A stretch of DNA of 48,454 bases from Pseudomonas sp. BGI-2 (GCF_004310295.1 NZ_SISB01000049.1:1-48454), one strand, 5' to 3'. Counted from the first letter of the stretch, positions 39,271 through 48,258 are shown. The notes: generated by a model not told the origin, from the sequence alone. Translations and numbers: made by a program.

Positions 39271-40197
39271 TCAAGGTGAGACCAGTTGATCCGAGGCGGC
39301 GTATTGAAAACTTGCGTTGCCGGAACGTAACGAAGACGGAATGAGCCTTATGACGGGCACCCAGATCCTTGGGTTGGTGGAGTCATAAAAATCCTTCTGG
39401 TTGTTACGGGCTTCCTCAAGACCGTCATTGTTCCCCCCGAAGATATAAAAGAAGGCCATCAGGGGCAGCGTCTGCTGCATATTCTGTGACCATGTCTTGA
39501 TGACGATTTCGTTTTGTTCGTTAAATCCGGTTGCGCCTAACATCCCTCTTGCCCGTACGGATTGATAAAAAGCATCTGCAGCCGGTTTACCTGTTGCCTC
39601 CGAAACATCAAAACCGCATTGGCGAATATGTTGATTGGTCGGTGAGCTGTCCCAAACGGCCTTCCATTGTTCTGCCGTGGTCACACCTGCACTGCGACAA
39701 CGTTGGCTTTGAGAAGGAAACGACGCGTGAGCACCGCACGGTGTGGTTCGGTTCCAGGTCCAGCCGTCGATGGGGAAGGAGCAAAGGAAATCGAGATCGA
39801 CCTTGTCATGCGGCGCCCCGAAGATGGGGTATAACATGTAGCCATTGTTTTTCCCCCATGCGAGTCGCCCGACATTTGCATCCTTTCTGATGTAGGAAAA
39901 CGAAACACCGTCGTTTCTAACAGAAGTATCGCTCGGATTCCATACATGATGCGTTTCGCCAGGCTTTTTGTCCGTGACTCTGAGTACAATGCCCGAACAT
40001 AAAAATGCCGGTGCGGTGGGAAAGTTTTTACAGTTGGGGTCGACCCGGTTATAAAGTGTCGTTAGCAAGGTGACGACCTCCGGTCCTGTCATGGCCACCT
40101 GCGATGCACTGGACGCTGTAAAGTCTTGGGTTGGGCTGTCGACATGTACGCACCCGAGGGCGGACGCGACAAAAAGCGTTAATATAATTCGTTTCAT
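39271..40197 (-). CDS. Halovibrin HvnA-like lipoprotein, copy 2
   Basis: The 308-aa protein has a lipoprotein signal peptide (ALGC, Cys16) and follows the halovibrin family along its whole length. Signature stretches are AFLCSGIVLRVT near 64, VWNPSDTSVRNDGVSFSY near 84, GRLAWGKNNGYMLYPIF near 109, and CGFDVSE near 198. Halovibrin was described as a secreted Vibrio ADP-ribosyltransferase. Six or more conserved Cys suggest disulphide bonds. It is 56 nt downstream of a paralogue at 40254-41186 with about half the residues identical. Confidence 0.78.
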   Translation of the reverse strand: MKRIILTLFVASALGCVHVDSPTQDFTASSASQVAMTGPEVVTLLTTLYNRVDPNCKNFPTAPAFLCSGIVLRVTDKKPGETHHVWNPSDTSVRNDGVSFSYIRKDANVGRLAWGKNNGYMLYPIFGAPHDKVDLDFLCSFPIDGWTWNRTTPCGAHASFPSQSQRCRSAGVTTAEQWKAVWDSSPTNQHIRQCGFDVSEATGKPAADAFYQSVRARGMLGATGFNEQNEIVIKTWSQNMQQTLPLMAFFYIFGGNNDGLEEARNNQKDFYDSTNPRIWVPVIRLIPSSLRSGNASFQYAASDQLVSP

Positions 40198-40253
40198 ATT
40201 ATTATCCGTTTTAAGTTGTACTTTTAATTGTTTGTATTAACTTCCGGGCGTGC

Positions 40254-41186
40254 TCATAGACCGACCGCCTGGTCGGCGGCAACGTACGTAAAAGTGGTAA
40301 TACCGGTTGCGCTGGCGGACGGTGTCAGGCGAATGATGGGGACAATCCTTTTCGGATTGGTTGAATTGTAGAAGTCTTTTTGATTGTATTGCGCATCCGC
40401 CAATCCTTGATTAGAGCCGCCGGCGATGAAAAAGAACGCCATGATAGGCAACCAATTGGCACGTCCAGCAGGCCAGGTACGAATGATGATCTCGTTATGT
40501 TCGTTAAAGCCTGTAGTGCCCAGCATGGACTTCGCCAGTAAGGATTGGTAAAACGCAGGCCCTGCCAACATATTGCGATCGTCCGAGACATCGAAACCAC
40601 ATTGGCGCAAATTAGGACTGCCCCCCGGGATATTCCATACAGCTACCGCTTGTGCTGCAGTAGTTACACCGGCATCCTGGCAACGTTTGCTTTGTACGGG
40701 ATAAGTGGCTGATGGCCCGCAAACTTCCGTTGGACTGCGATGCCAACCCCAAGCGTCCATGGTGTAGGAGCATAAATAGTGCAACTGATCCAGCCCGGCC
40801 GGTTGTTCAAGAAAGGGGTAAAAGATGTAGCCATTGCCATAACCCCATGCGAGGCGCCCGAAGTTTGCGTCGGCCCTCAGGTAAGAGGCTGAAATACCGC
40901 CGCTTTTTACTGAGACAGGACTGGGATCCCACACTTTGTAGTGCCCAGCGGGATCTTTTACGGTCACCCTGAGTGTTACGCCAGAACACAAGAACGCCGG
41001 TTGAGAGTCGACCTTGTTGCAATTGGGGAACTTCCTACCGTAAAGCGTTATTAGCTGGGCCGCTACTGCCGCGCCATTCCGGGCGGCAGGGCTGTCAAGG
41101 ACGCCGACATCATTCGGTAAAATTGTGCGGGTGGGTGAGCAACCCATGATTAATGCGACGAATACAATAAGGAATAAATTTTTCAC
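40254..41186 (-). CDS. Halovibrin HvnA-like lipoprotein, copy 1
   Basis: The 310-aa protein has a lipobox-like end of its signal (LIMGC, Cys16) and the same conserved stretches as copy 2: AFLCSGVTLRVT, VWDPSPVSVKSGGISASY, GRLAWGYGNGYIFYPF, CGFDVSDD and FNEHNEIIIRTW. The start overlaps the stop of the 109-aa gene by 4 nt, so it is translated with it. Whether it is anchored or released is open; lipoprotein sorting would place it in the outer membrane. Confidence 0.78.
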   Translation of the reverse strand: MKNLFLIVFVALIMGCSPTRTILPNDVGVLDSPAARNGAAVAAQLITLYGRKFPNCNKVDSQPAFLCSGVTLRVTVKDPAGHYKVWDPSPVSVKSGGISASYLRADANFGRLAWGYGNGYIFYPFLEQPAGLDQLHYLCSYTMDAWGWHRSPTEVCGPSATYPVQSKRCQDAGVTTAAQAVAVWNIPGGSPNLRQCGFDVSDDRNMLAGPAFYQSLLAKSMLGTTGFNEHNEIIIRTWPAGRANWLPIMAFFFIAGGSNQGLADAQYNQKDFYNSTNPKRIVPIIRLTPSASATGITTFTYVAADQAVGL

Positions 41187-41512
41187 GATAAGGTTCCTTC
41201 ATCAACAGGCTGACGCAGTCCATGGGTGTTTTTCCAGTATTTACTATTGGAATAGTCCCGTGTAAGTTCATCCAAAAGATAAGGTGTTTGTTCTACCTGT
41301 GTCTCTCTTGCGCAGGGAGTGGGAGTGATTGCGATAGGCCATTTGTAGTCCCGTAGAAACCATTCGGCGGTTTCGATGTATTTTGCACAGCGTTGCAGTG
41401 TGATTATTTTTCGGCCTTCTGCTGCGCTGTTGGTTAACGTATCTGCATACGATGCTGAGTGATGACTTATGAAAAATCCTGCGAAAAGCAATGACCAGAC
41501 GTGGCGATTCAT
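41183..41512 (-). CDS. Small exported protein linked to the halovibrin-like genes
   Basis: The 109-aa protein begins with a signal peptide (cut after SYA near 23) and has two Cys in the mature part (RCAKY and PCARET). The mature region is about 86 residues, mixed charged. It is coupled to the first halovibrin-like gene by an ATGA overlap. No family was recognised. A role as partner, chaperone or inhibitor of the halovibrin-like product is possible from position alone. Confidence 0.65.
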   Translation of the reverse strand: MNRHVWSLLFAGFFISHHSASYADTLTNSAAEGRKIITLQRCAKYIETAEWFLRDYKWPIAITPTPCARETQVEQTPYLLDELTRDYSNSKYWKNTHGLRQPVDEGTLS

Positions 41513-41566
41513 AATGTCGTCCTTGAGGGTGCTGAATATTTAGATATTTTTTTGCTGTTGTGTTTG

Positions 41567-42934
41567 TTATTCGACTTGCAAGCGCAAGATCCACGAAAAC
41601 ATCAAGCGATCACCACTGCCGGCGCGAAGAATCGTGAAGTTGATACGCACCGGCAGTCCTGCACTTTCAGCAATCCAGGCAGGATCAATGGACAGCCTCA
41701 TCTGAGCAGTATTGGTGATAGGTACTTCGGGACCATAACGAGTGACTTTCCCGTGCCAGGCAATGCGTACCAAATATCCGCTGGTCATGCCGACATAACT
41801 GACGGTTGCCGTGCGTTTATCTGACGACAGTGTGGGCTCAGGCAGATGAAATCTTTGATGTGTAACGGTGAGGTTCAGTGAGCGCGACCGGATCGGGGTT
41901 GGAATTCCGGAATATTCCACCGTGTAATACACATTCGCGCCGCTGCCAATACAGTCGATGACATCCAGACGGTGGATCAGGAATGTCAGGGTTTGGCCAG
42001 GTTGCCCGATCGTTTGAACTTCACTGCCATAGGTATTGTTTCGGCCAACCCAATACACTTTGACGGTGTGCCCGCTGAGCGAGCCGGTATAAGCAACTTG
42101 CACTCTGGCGTGTTCGGCCGAGTACATGTCATCAAACGTCAATTCCTTGCCATCATTTCCAAAGGCCTCCAGCACTTTAGGCGGTTTCAGATCCAGAACC
42201 GGTCGTTTGATATGCACATCGATGTAAGCCGTGCGCGACCAGATTGCCTGCGGGCCGGATGAGTTTCCAATTTGATCCACGACCCTGAAGCGCATTGCAA
42301 ATTGGGGATTATCATTTTTGAACGCATCTGCAAAAAGCCTCAACACCACTGTGCCGGCGGCGGCTTGTGCTGCCGTCACTGTATGCAGGACAGTATGGCC
42401 ATCACAATCGAGCGTAATTTTGTCGTGCGCCCGCATGTAAGGGTACTTGAGTGTGACGTCTACCCCTTGCGCCGCGCGATTGGCATCCAGCCCCTTGGCG
42501 ACTACATCCGCAGGGAGAGTCATTCCAAGGTTGGGATTGTCCCCGGATCCGGTAACTTCACCGCCAGGCCGGGGGGTGTTAAAGAGAAAGACGAGGTCCT
42601 CCGACGTTTCTGGTCCCTGACTGATACGTGTGACTTTCAAACGAACCCGGTTGATACCGTTTTGCACGAACCCGCCCGGAAGATTCAACGTGAATCTTTT
42701 GTTTTCCTCACCCGGCTGGATAATTTTGGAGTCGACGGCCGTGGACAGGTCATTAATCAACAGCTCTGCAGTATCGTATTCACTCATGTTGAACCAGGGG
42801 TCGACCAACACTTGAACGCCGGCGGGTGTTACCAGGATTAGCCCGACACCGCCCTCGGGACCGTCGGGATGAATGACCGGCGTCGCCCACCGGGGAATAA
42901 ATATTTTGTCTATTGCCAATAGTGGGTAACTCAT
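41567..42934 (-). CDS. 455-aa beta-rich protein, unknown
   Basis: The protein has no signal peptide and appears to consist of four or five beta-sandwich-like segments of about 90 residues (for example PGEENKRFTLNLP, ITLDCDGHTVLH, ARVQVAYTGSLSGHTVKVYW, and TATVSYVGMTSGYLVRIAW). The last two look like copies of one Ig-like unit. It starts 4 nt inside the 68-aa gene and lies 54 nt before the small exported protein on the same strand. Export by a leaderless route, or an intracellular role, are both open. Confidence 0.65.
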   Translation of the reverse strand: MSYPLLAIDKIFIPRWATPVIHPDGPEGGVGLILVTPAGVQVLVDPWFNMSEYDTAELLINDLSTAVDSKIIQPGEENKRFTLNLPGGFVQNGINRVRLKVTRISQGPETSEDLVFLFNTPRPGGEVTGSGDNPNLGMTLPADVVAKGLDANRAAQGVDVTLKYPYMRAHDKITLDCDGHTVLHTVTAAQAAAGTVVLRLFADAFKNDNPQFAMRFRVVDQIGNSSGPQAIWSRTAYIDVHIKRPVLDLKPPKVLEAFGNDGKELTFDDMYSAEHARVQVAYTGSLSGHTVKVYWVGRNNTYGSEVQTIGQPGQTLTFLIHRLDVIDCIGSGANVYYTVEYSGIPTPIRSRSLNLTVTHQRFHLPEPTLSSDKRTATVSYVGMTSGYLVRIAWHGKVTRYGPEVPITNTAQMRLSIDPAWIAESAGLPVRINFTILRAGSGDRLMFSWILRLQVE

Positions 42935-43137
42935 GATCTGCGGCCCCCGGTTGTGTGTTTGATCCGTATCTCGACTGCGAGACCATCAAACACCAACACG
43001 TGGGCATCAGCTACTGTCAGATCTGACAGGTAAAAGGCAGTAAACCCCTTGAAAGGTAACCGTTGGTCGTATTCATCCATCATTAAAGGGCGATCACACG
43101 TCAGCTTTGTCGTACGCCGGTGGCTTGCATCTGCCAT
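42931..43137 (-). CDS. 68-aa protein, unknown
   Basis: ATG 43137 opens a short frame (MADASHRRTTKLTCDRP) with GGAAA upstream; the longer frame to 43263 covers the divergent gene and is unlikely. The product ends in a beta pattern (LTVADAHVLVFDGLAVEIRI). It overlaps the 455-aa gene by 4 nt and forms the head of the minus-strand block. Confidence 0.55.
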   Translation of the reverse strand: MADASHRRTTKLTCDRPLMMDEYDQRLPFKGFTAFYLSDLTVADAHVLVFDGLAVEIRIKHTTGGRRS

Positions 43138-43179
43138 GATTGATTTCCGCAGCACCGCTTCAACCAAAGGAACACCGCA

Positions 43180-43674
43180 ATGGACGACATACAGCAACTG
43201 GGCGAGATGCTTCGCCACTACGCAGAAAGCGAAGCGCACAAGAAGCAAATGTTTGAGTCGCAATCAGCCGTGTGGACGACGCGTATCGGTGAACTGTTCG
43301 ATCAGATCCAGCAGTGGCTGGAACCGGTCCAGGCGCCGAATCTGCTGGAGGTGAGTCGCGAGGTGTATGTCGCTTCAGGGCCGAGTGTTCCGGTCGAGAC
43401 GTCGACGTTCAAGACCGAGAAACTGGGCATTGTCATCGCCGGTAAACCGGTGGAGTTTGTGCCGGATGTGATGGGTGTCGGTGGTCAGATTTCGTTGGCG
43501 GTGATGGGGTTGACGGCAGCGCGCTATGGCAGCATTTCGCTGGTGTGCCTGCCACCGTCGACCAACTGGCAATGGCGCAAGACCAATGGGTTGAAGGACC
43601 CGGATACGTTTGCGTTCGATGCAAACTTCCTGGCGCAGCAGTTGCAGAGTCTTATTCCCCGCGAACGTGGCTGA
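43180..43674 (+). CDS. 164-aa hypothetical protein, divergent from the accessory block
   Basis: ATG 43180 has AAAGGAA eight bases upstream. The first 50 residues are an amphipathic helix (MLRHYAESEAHKKQMF), the rest beta-rich with KLGIVIAGKPVEFVPDV and a polar C-terminus. It is 42 nt from the divergent gene, so both promoters must overlap. No family was recognised. Confidence 0.68.
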   Translation: MDDIQQLGEMLRHYAESEAHKKQMFESQSAVWTTRIGELFDQIQQWLEPVQAPNLLEVSREVYVASGPSVPVETSTFKTEKLGIVIAGKPVEFVPDVMGVGGQISLAVMGLTAARYGSISLVCLPPSTNWQWRKTNGLKDPDTFAFDANFLAQQLQSLIPRERG

Positions 43675-43697
43675 ATCCACCGAGCCTGGTACAGAAC

Positions 43698-43790
43698 CCT
43701 GTGGGAGTGAGCCTGCTCGCGATGGCGGTGGGACAGCCAACATAAATGTTGAATGCTAAACCGCAATCGCGAGCAGACTCACTCCTACAT
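43698..43790. repeat. REP palindrome pair
   Basis: Arms 43698-43729 and 43760-43789 form an imperfect inverted REP pair (core GAGTGAGCCTGCTCGCGAT with its complement). Confidence 0.85.
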
Positions 43791-43804
43791 TGGTTTGGTG
43801 TGTG

Positions 43805-44026
43805 TCAGATTTCGAGGTTGCCCCAACCGGGTTTGGCTTCTTCCGGCGCCACTGCTTTTACGGTCTTCCCGGTCGCCAGCTCCACCCGCCGCGCCACCTC
43901 AGGGTCATCGGCAAACGGCATCAGGCTGGCATCTTCCAGACTCTCAGCCGTCTGATGTTTCAAGCAATACTCGATCGCCAGCCAAAACCCCACGACTCCA
44001 AACAGATTCAGCACAATCTCGGTCAT
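43805..44026 (-). CDS. CcoQ-like small membrane protein
   Basis: The 73-aa protein has one transmembrane helix at the start (ILVNLFGVVGFWLAIEY region, residues 4-20) and a soluble tail with LMPFADDPEVARRVE, which resembles the CcoQ-type motif near the membrane exit. It lies 15 nt after the orphan ccoN gene on the same strand. It may assist the CcoN subunit or its assembly into a cbb3 oxidase. Confidence 0.65.
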   Translation of the reverse strand: MTEIVLNLFGVVGFWLAIEYCLKHQTAESLEDASLMPFADDPEVARRVELATGKTVKAVAPEEAKPGWGNLEI

Positions 44027-44041
44027 CTTTAGCTCCTCGCC

Positions 44042-45469
44042 TCAGGCAATCTGCGCTTCAAGTTCGGCCATCGCCACGTCCGAAACCCGCACGGTGCGCC
44101 AGGTGTTGTACGCCATCAGCAACATCCCGCTAAGGAAGAACACGCCGCCAGCAAAACGCACCACGAACCCCGGATGGCTGGCCTGCAACGCCTCGACGAA
44201 CGAATAGGTCAGCGTGCCGTCGTTGTTGATTGCACGCCACATCAACCCTTGGGTGATGCCGTTGACCCACATCGAGGCGATGTACAACACCGTGCCGATG
44301 GTCGCCAGCCAGAAGTGCAGGTTGATCAGCGGCGTGCTGAACATCTGCTCGCGACCGAAGACTTTCGGGACCATGTGGTAGATGGCGCCAAACGTGATCA
44401 TCGCTACCCAACCGAGGGCGCCGGCATGCACGTGGCCGATGGTCCAGTCGGTGTAGTGGGAGAGGGCGTTCACCGTTTTGATCGCCATCATCGGCCCTTC
44501 GAACGTCGACATCCCGTAGAAGGCCAGCGACAGCACCAGAAAGCGCAGGATCGGGTCGGTGCGCAACTTATGCCAGGCCCCGGAGAGCGTCATCATCCCG
44601 TTGATCATCCCGCCCCAGCTCGGCGCCAGCAGGATCAGCGACATCGCCATCCCCAGTGACTGCGCCCAGTCCGGCAACGCGGTGTAGTGCAAGTGGTGCG
44701 GGCCAGCCCAGATGTACAGGGTGATCAGCGCCCAGAAATGCACGATCGACAGACGATAGGAATACACCGGTCGCCCGACTTGTTTTGGTACGAAGTAATA
44801 CATCATCCCCAGGAATCCGGTGGTCAGGAAAAAGCCTACGGCGTTGTGCCCGTACCACCACTGGACCATCGCGTCGGTGGCACCGGAATACACCGGGTAT
44901 GACTTGAACCAGTCCACCGGAATCGACAGGTGATTGACCACGTGCAACATCGCAATCACCACGATGAAGGCGCCGAAGAACCAGTTGCCGACATAGATAT
45001 GTTTGGTTTTGCGTTGCACCACGGTGGTGAAGAACACGATGGCGTAAGCGACCCACACCACGGTCATCCACACCGCGCCGGAAAATTCGATCTCGGCATA
45101 TTCCTTGGTGGTGGTGTAGCCCAGCGGCAGGGTGATCAGCATCACCACAATCACCGACTGCCAGCCCCAGAAAGTAAACGCGGCGAGTTTGTCGGAGTAC
45201 AGCCGCACCTGACACGTGCGCTGCACCGCGTAGTAGCTGGCAGCGAATTGCGCGCTGCCGGCAAAGCCGAAAATCACCAGGCTGGTGTGCAGCGGGCGCA
45301 AGCGGCCGAAGGTGGTCCACGGCAGGTCGAGGTTCATCTCGGGCCACACCAGCTGAGAGGCAATCCATACCCCCATCGCCATTCCCACGACACCCCATAC
45401 GATGGTTGCCACGACGAATTGGCGGACGACCTTGTAGTTATAGGCCTGTCCGATTGTTGCTGTGCTCAT
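44042..45469 (-). CDS. ccoN: Cytochrome cbb3 oxidase subunit CcoN, orphan
   Basis: The 475-aa protein has twelve predicted membrane helices and the conserved His ligands of CcoN: RPLHTSLVIFG near 56, WWYGHNAVGF near 212, AGPHHLHY near 262, and WTIGHVHAGALG near 352. ATG 45469 fits the family start MSTATIGQAYNYK. No ccoO or ccoP follows, so it is an orphan copy that can replace CcoN in an existing complex, as known for P. aeruginosa ccoN3/ccoN4. No clear ANR box was seen upstream. Confidence 0.9.
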   Translation of the reverse strand: MSTATIGQAYNYKVVRQFVVATIVWGVVGMAMGVWIASQLVWPEMNLDLPWTTFGRLRPLHTSLVIFGFAGSAQFAASYYAVQRTCQVRLYSDKLAAFTFWGWQSVIVVMLITLPLGYTTTKEYAEIEFSGAVWMTVVWVAYAIVFFTTVVQRKTKHIYVGNWFFGAFIVVIAMLHVVNHLSIPVDWFKSYPVYSGATDAMVQWWYGHNAVGFFLTTGFLGMMYYFVPKQVGRPVYSYRLSIVHFWALITLYIWAGPHHLHYTALPDWAQSLGMAMSLILLAPSWGGMINGMMTLSGAWHKLRTDPILRFLVLSLAFYGMSTFEGPMMAIKTVNALSHYTDWTIGHVHAGALGWVAMITFGAIYHMVPKVFGREQMFSTPLINLHFWLATIGTVLYIASMWVNGITQGLMWRAINNDGTLTYSFVEALQASHPGFVVRFAGGVFFLSGMLLMAYNTWRTVRVSDVAMAELEAQIA

Positions 45470-45846
45470 GGTCAATGCTTCCACGGTTGCAAAGTCTTGC
45501 CAGGCCACCCGGACTGGCATGCCGTCAACTGTAGAAACCCTGTCGGAAACAAAACAGACTCAGAAAAACCGAGTTTATGCGGATCAGATGCAAGGCATGC
45601 CTGCTGTGATCTGACGCGCTCTGATATGGTTTTTTAGTATTCAGGTGAATCTGTAACGCACTGCGCTGCAGGTTCATAGTCGACACCTCAAACGAGCCAC
45701 AGAGCCCGAGCGCACCACATTCCCTGTGGGAGCGGGCTTGCTCGCGAAGGCGGTGGCACAGTCAGCAGTGATGTCGCCTGACACAACGCTTTCGCGAGCA
45801 AGCCCGCTCCCACAGGTTCAATGCCAGACCCTGATGAGGTAGCCAC
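45470..45846. other. 377-nt intergenic stretch between ccoN and cysI
   Basis: No gene is visible. It contains the two divergent promoters and the REP pair at 45722-45816. No TTGAT-N4-ATCAA (ANR/FNR) site is present. Confidence 0.7.
45722..45816. repeat. REP palindrome pair
   Basis: Arms 45722-45750 and 45789-45816 are inverted copies of the REP type with GAGCGGGCTTGCTCGCGAA core. It ends 30 nt before the cysI start. Confidence 0.9.
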
Positions 45847-47520
45847 ATGTATCAGTACGATGACTATGACCGGGCCCTGGTCTTCGAACGCGTTGCGCAG
45901 TTTCGCGATCAGGTCGAGCGTTTCATGACGGGCGAGTTGAGTGAAGAAGAGTTCCTGCCGCTGCGTTTGCAGAACGGCCTGTACATGCAAAAGCACGCCT
46001 ACATGCTGCGTGTGGCGATCCCTTACGGGACCCTGAGCGCAAGGCAAATGCGTACGCTGGCGAGCATCGCCCGGGACTATGATCGCGGATATGGCCACTT
46101 CACCACCCGGCAGAACATGCAGTTCAACTGGATCGAACTGGCGCAGGTGCCGGACATTCTCGAACGGCTGGCCCAGGTCGAGATGCACGCAATCCAGACC
46201 TCCGGCAACTGCGTGCGTAACATCACCACCGAAGCGTTTGCCGGTGTGGCGGCGGACGAGCTGATGGACCCACGACCGCTGGCCGAGATCCTGCGCCAGT
46301 GGTCGACCATCAACCCGGAGTTCCTGTTCCTGCCGCGCAAGTTCAAGATCGCCATCTGCTCGGCGGAGCAGGACCGCGCCGCCATTATGATGCATGACAT
46401 CGGGCTCTACCTTTATCGCGATGACAGTGGGCAGATGCTGTTGCGGGTCATCGTTGGCGGTGGGCTGGGGCGCACGCCGATACTTGGCCTGCAGATCCGC
46501 GAGGGCTTGCCGTGGCAGCATTTGCTGTCCTACGTCGAGGCGGTGCTGCGGGTCTACAACCGCCACGGTCGACGCGACAACAAATACAAGGCGCGGATCA
46601 AGATTCTGGTCAAGGCCTTGGGCATCCAAGCCTTCGCCAAGGAAGTGGAGGAGGAATGGCAGTACCTCAAGGACGGCCCGGCGCAGTTGACCGACGTCGA
46701 GTATGAGCGTGTCGCCAGTGCCTTCGTGTCCCCCGACTACCGTTCACTGTCCGACACTGACCTGGATTTCGGCACACACCTGGCCGAGAACCCAGCCTTC
46801 GCGCGCTGGGTCACGCGCAACGTCCAGCCGCACAAGGTCGCGGGTTACACCAGCGTCGTGCTGTCGACCAAACCGGGCTTCGACTCACCGCCGGGGGACG
46901 TGACGACCGAGCAGATGACGGCCGTGGCCGAGTGGTCCGAGCAGTTCGGCTTCGGCGAGATTCGCATCGCCCATGAACAGAACATCGTGCTGCCGGACGT
47001 GCCCAAGGCTGATCTCTATACGCTGTGGTGCCTGGCCTGCGAGCAAGGACTGGGCTGCGCCAATATCGGTTTGCTGACTGACATCATCGCGTGCCCCGGC
47101 GGCGATTTCTGCGCGCTGGCCAACGCCAAATCGATCCCGATTGCCCAAGCGATCCAAGGCCGTTTCGAGGACCTGGATTACCTCCACGACCTGGGCGACA
47201 TCAGCCTGAACATCTCCGGCTGCATGAACGCCTGCGGTCACCACCACATCGGCAACATCGGCATTCTGGGGGTCGATAAGAACGGCAGCGAGTGGTACCA
47301 GATCACCCTCGGCGGCAGCCAGGGCAAGAGCAGCGCCCTGGGCAAGGTCATCGGCCCGTCCTTCAGCGCCGCCGAAGTGCCCGAGGTAATCGAGCGGATC
47401 ATCGCTACGTTCGTCAGTTACCGCGAGAGCGAAGAACTGTTCGTCGACACTCTGCAACGCATCGGTCTTGAGCCATTCAAGGAGAAGGTTTATCCGAAGG
47501 TGCTGGAGGTCTCGGCATGA
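45847..47520 (+). CDS. cysI: Sulfite reductase hemoprotein, CysI type
   Basis: The 557-aa protein reduces sulfite to sulfide with siroheme and a 4Fe-4S cluster. The cluster ligands are visible: C-x5-C in ACPGGDFCALA near 416-422 and C-x3-C in SGCMNACGHH near 459. The N-terminal half has the HFTTRQNMQFNWI motif near 78. It belongs to the ferredoxin/NAD(P)H-linked type of Pseudomonas that pairs with DUF934. The stop overlaps the DUF934 start by 4 nt. Confidence 0.93.
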   Translation: MYQYDDYDRALVFERVAQFRDQVERFMTGELSEEEFLPLRLQNGLYMQKHAYMLRVAIPYGTLSARQMRTLASIARDYDRGYGHFTTRQNMQFNWIELAQVPDILERLAQVEMHAIQTSGNCVRNITTEAFAGVAADELMDPRPLAEILRQWSTINPEFLFLPRKFKIAICSAEQDRAAIMMHDIGLYLYRDDSGQMLLRVIVGGGLGRTPILGLQIREGLPWQHLLSYVEAVLRVYNRHGRRDNKYKARIKILVKALGIQAFAKEVEEEWQYLKDGPAQLTDVEYERVASAFVSPDYRSLSDTDLDFGTHLAENPAFARWVTRNVQPHKVAGYTSVVLSTKPGFDSPPGDVTTEQMTAVAEWSEQFGFGEIRIAHEQNIVLPDVPKADLYTLWCLACEQGLGCANIGLLTDIIACPGGDFCALANAKSIPIAQAIQGRFEDLDYLHDLGDISLNISGCMNACGHHHIGNIGILGVDKNGSEWYQITLGGSQGKSSALGKVIGPSFSAAEVPEVIERIIATFVSYRESEELFVDTLQRIGLEPFKEKVYPKVLEVSA

Positions 47521-47996
47521 ACAATCTGCTGCGACTAGAGGAGGGTGTGGCGCGGATTGTAGCTGACGATCCGTGGGTAATGGTCCGGGAACTGGAGGGT
47601 GAGTTACCGGCCGGGCCGCTGATATTACCGTTGAGTCGCTGGCTTCTGGAGCCGGCGCAGCATGCGGTATGGCTGGGGCCGGATGATGAAGTGGAAAGCC
47701 TCAAGCCGTGGTTTGACTCATTGCCGCTGATTGCGCTGGATTTCCCGAGTTTTCGCGACGGTCGCGGTTACAGCCAGGCGTACCTGCTGCGCACTCGATC
47801 GGGCTGGACGGGAGAGTTGCGCGCGGTCGGTGATGTGCTGCGCGATCAGCTCAGCCACATGCGCCAATGCGGTTTCGACAGCTTTGCGGTGCGCGAAGAC
47901 AAATCCGCTGAGGACGCGCTGAAGGGACTGGCCGGGATGAGCGTGTTGTACGGGCGTTCGGTGATTGAACCGCGGCCGTTGTTCAGAAGACGCTGA
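47517..47996 (+). CDS. DUF934 protein, partner of CysI
   Basis: The 159-aa protein has the DUF934 features: WVMVRELEGEL near 20, PLIALDFPSFRDGRGYS near 70-86, RxGWTGELRAVGDVLRDQL near 94-112, and QCGFDSFAVRED near 117. It is coupled to cysI by an ATGA overlap. The family accompanies CysI in many Gamma- and Alphaproteobacteria and is needed for sulfite reduction in some; the mechanism is not clear from sequence. Confidence 0.9.
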   Translation: MNNLLRLEEGVARIVADDPWVMVRELEGELPAGPLILPLSRWLLEPAQHAVWLGPDDEVESLKPWFDSLPLIALDFPSFRDGRGYSQAYLLRTRSGWTGELRAVGDVLRDQLSHMRQCGFDSFAVREDKSAEDALKGLAGMSVLYGRSVIEPRPLFRRR

Positions 47997-48022
47997 CACA
48001 CAAGCTCCAACACTGCTTTTTT

Positions 48023-48169
48023 TGTAGCAGCTGCCGAGCTTGCGAGGCAGCGTTCGGCGACGAAGTCGTCGTGAAATCAAGCGATGCGGTTTACAGGAAA
48101 ACCGCGTTTGCAGGGTTTACGACGACTTCGTCGCCGAACGCAGCCTCGCAAGCTCGACAGCTGCTACAG
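48023..48169. repeat. Long inverted repeat, MITE-like
   Basis: The ends TGTAGCAGCTGCCGAGCTTGC and its partner GCAAGCTCGACAGCTGCTACA (each slightly imperfect) enclose about 150 nt. The inner part contains CGTTCGGCGACGAAGTCGTCGT and its complement, in part. There is no coding content. It differs in sequence from the one at 34158-34319 but has the same terminal TGTAGC/GCTACA form. Confidence 0.82.
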
Positions 48170-48258
48170 GCTTGCTCTTGTGTTTTTGCTTGGGGCGCTG
48201 ATGGCATTTTGGTAGAGTCCGCGCCTCATCAGGGAGTTGGCAAAGAAAGGAGTCTGGT

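Noticed and set aside
45470..45700. ANR/FNR box before ccoN
   Set aside because: No TTGAT-N4-ATCAA or close variant was found in this stretch.
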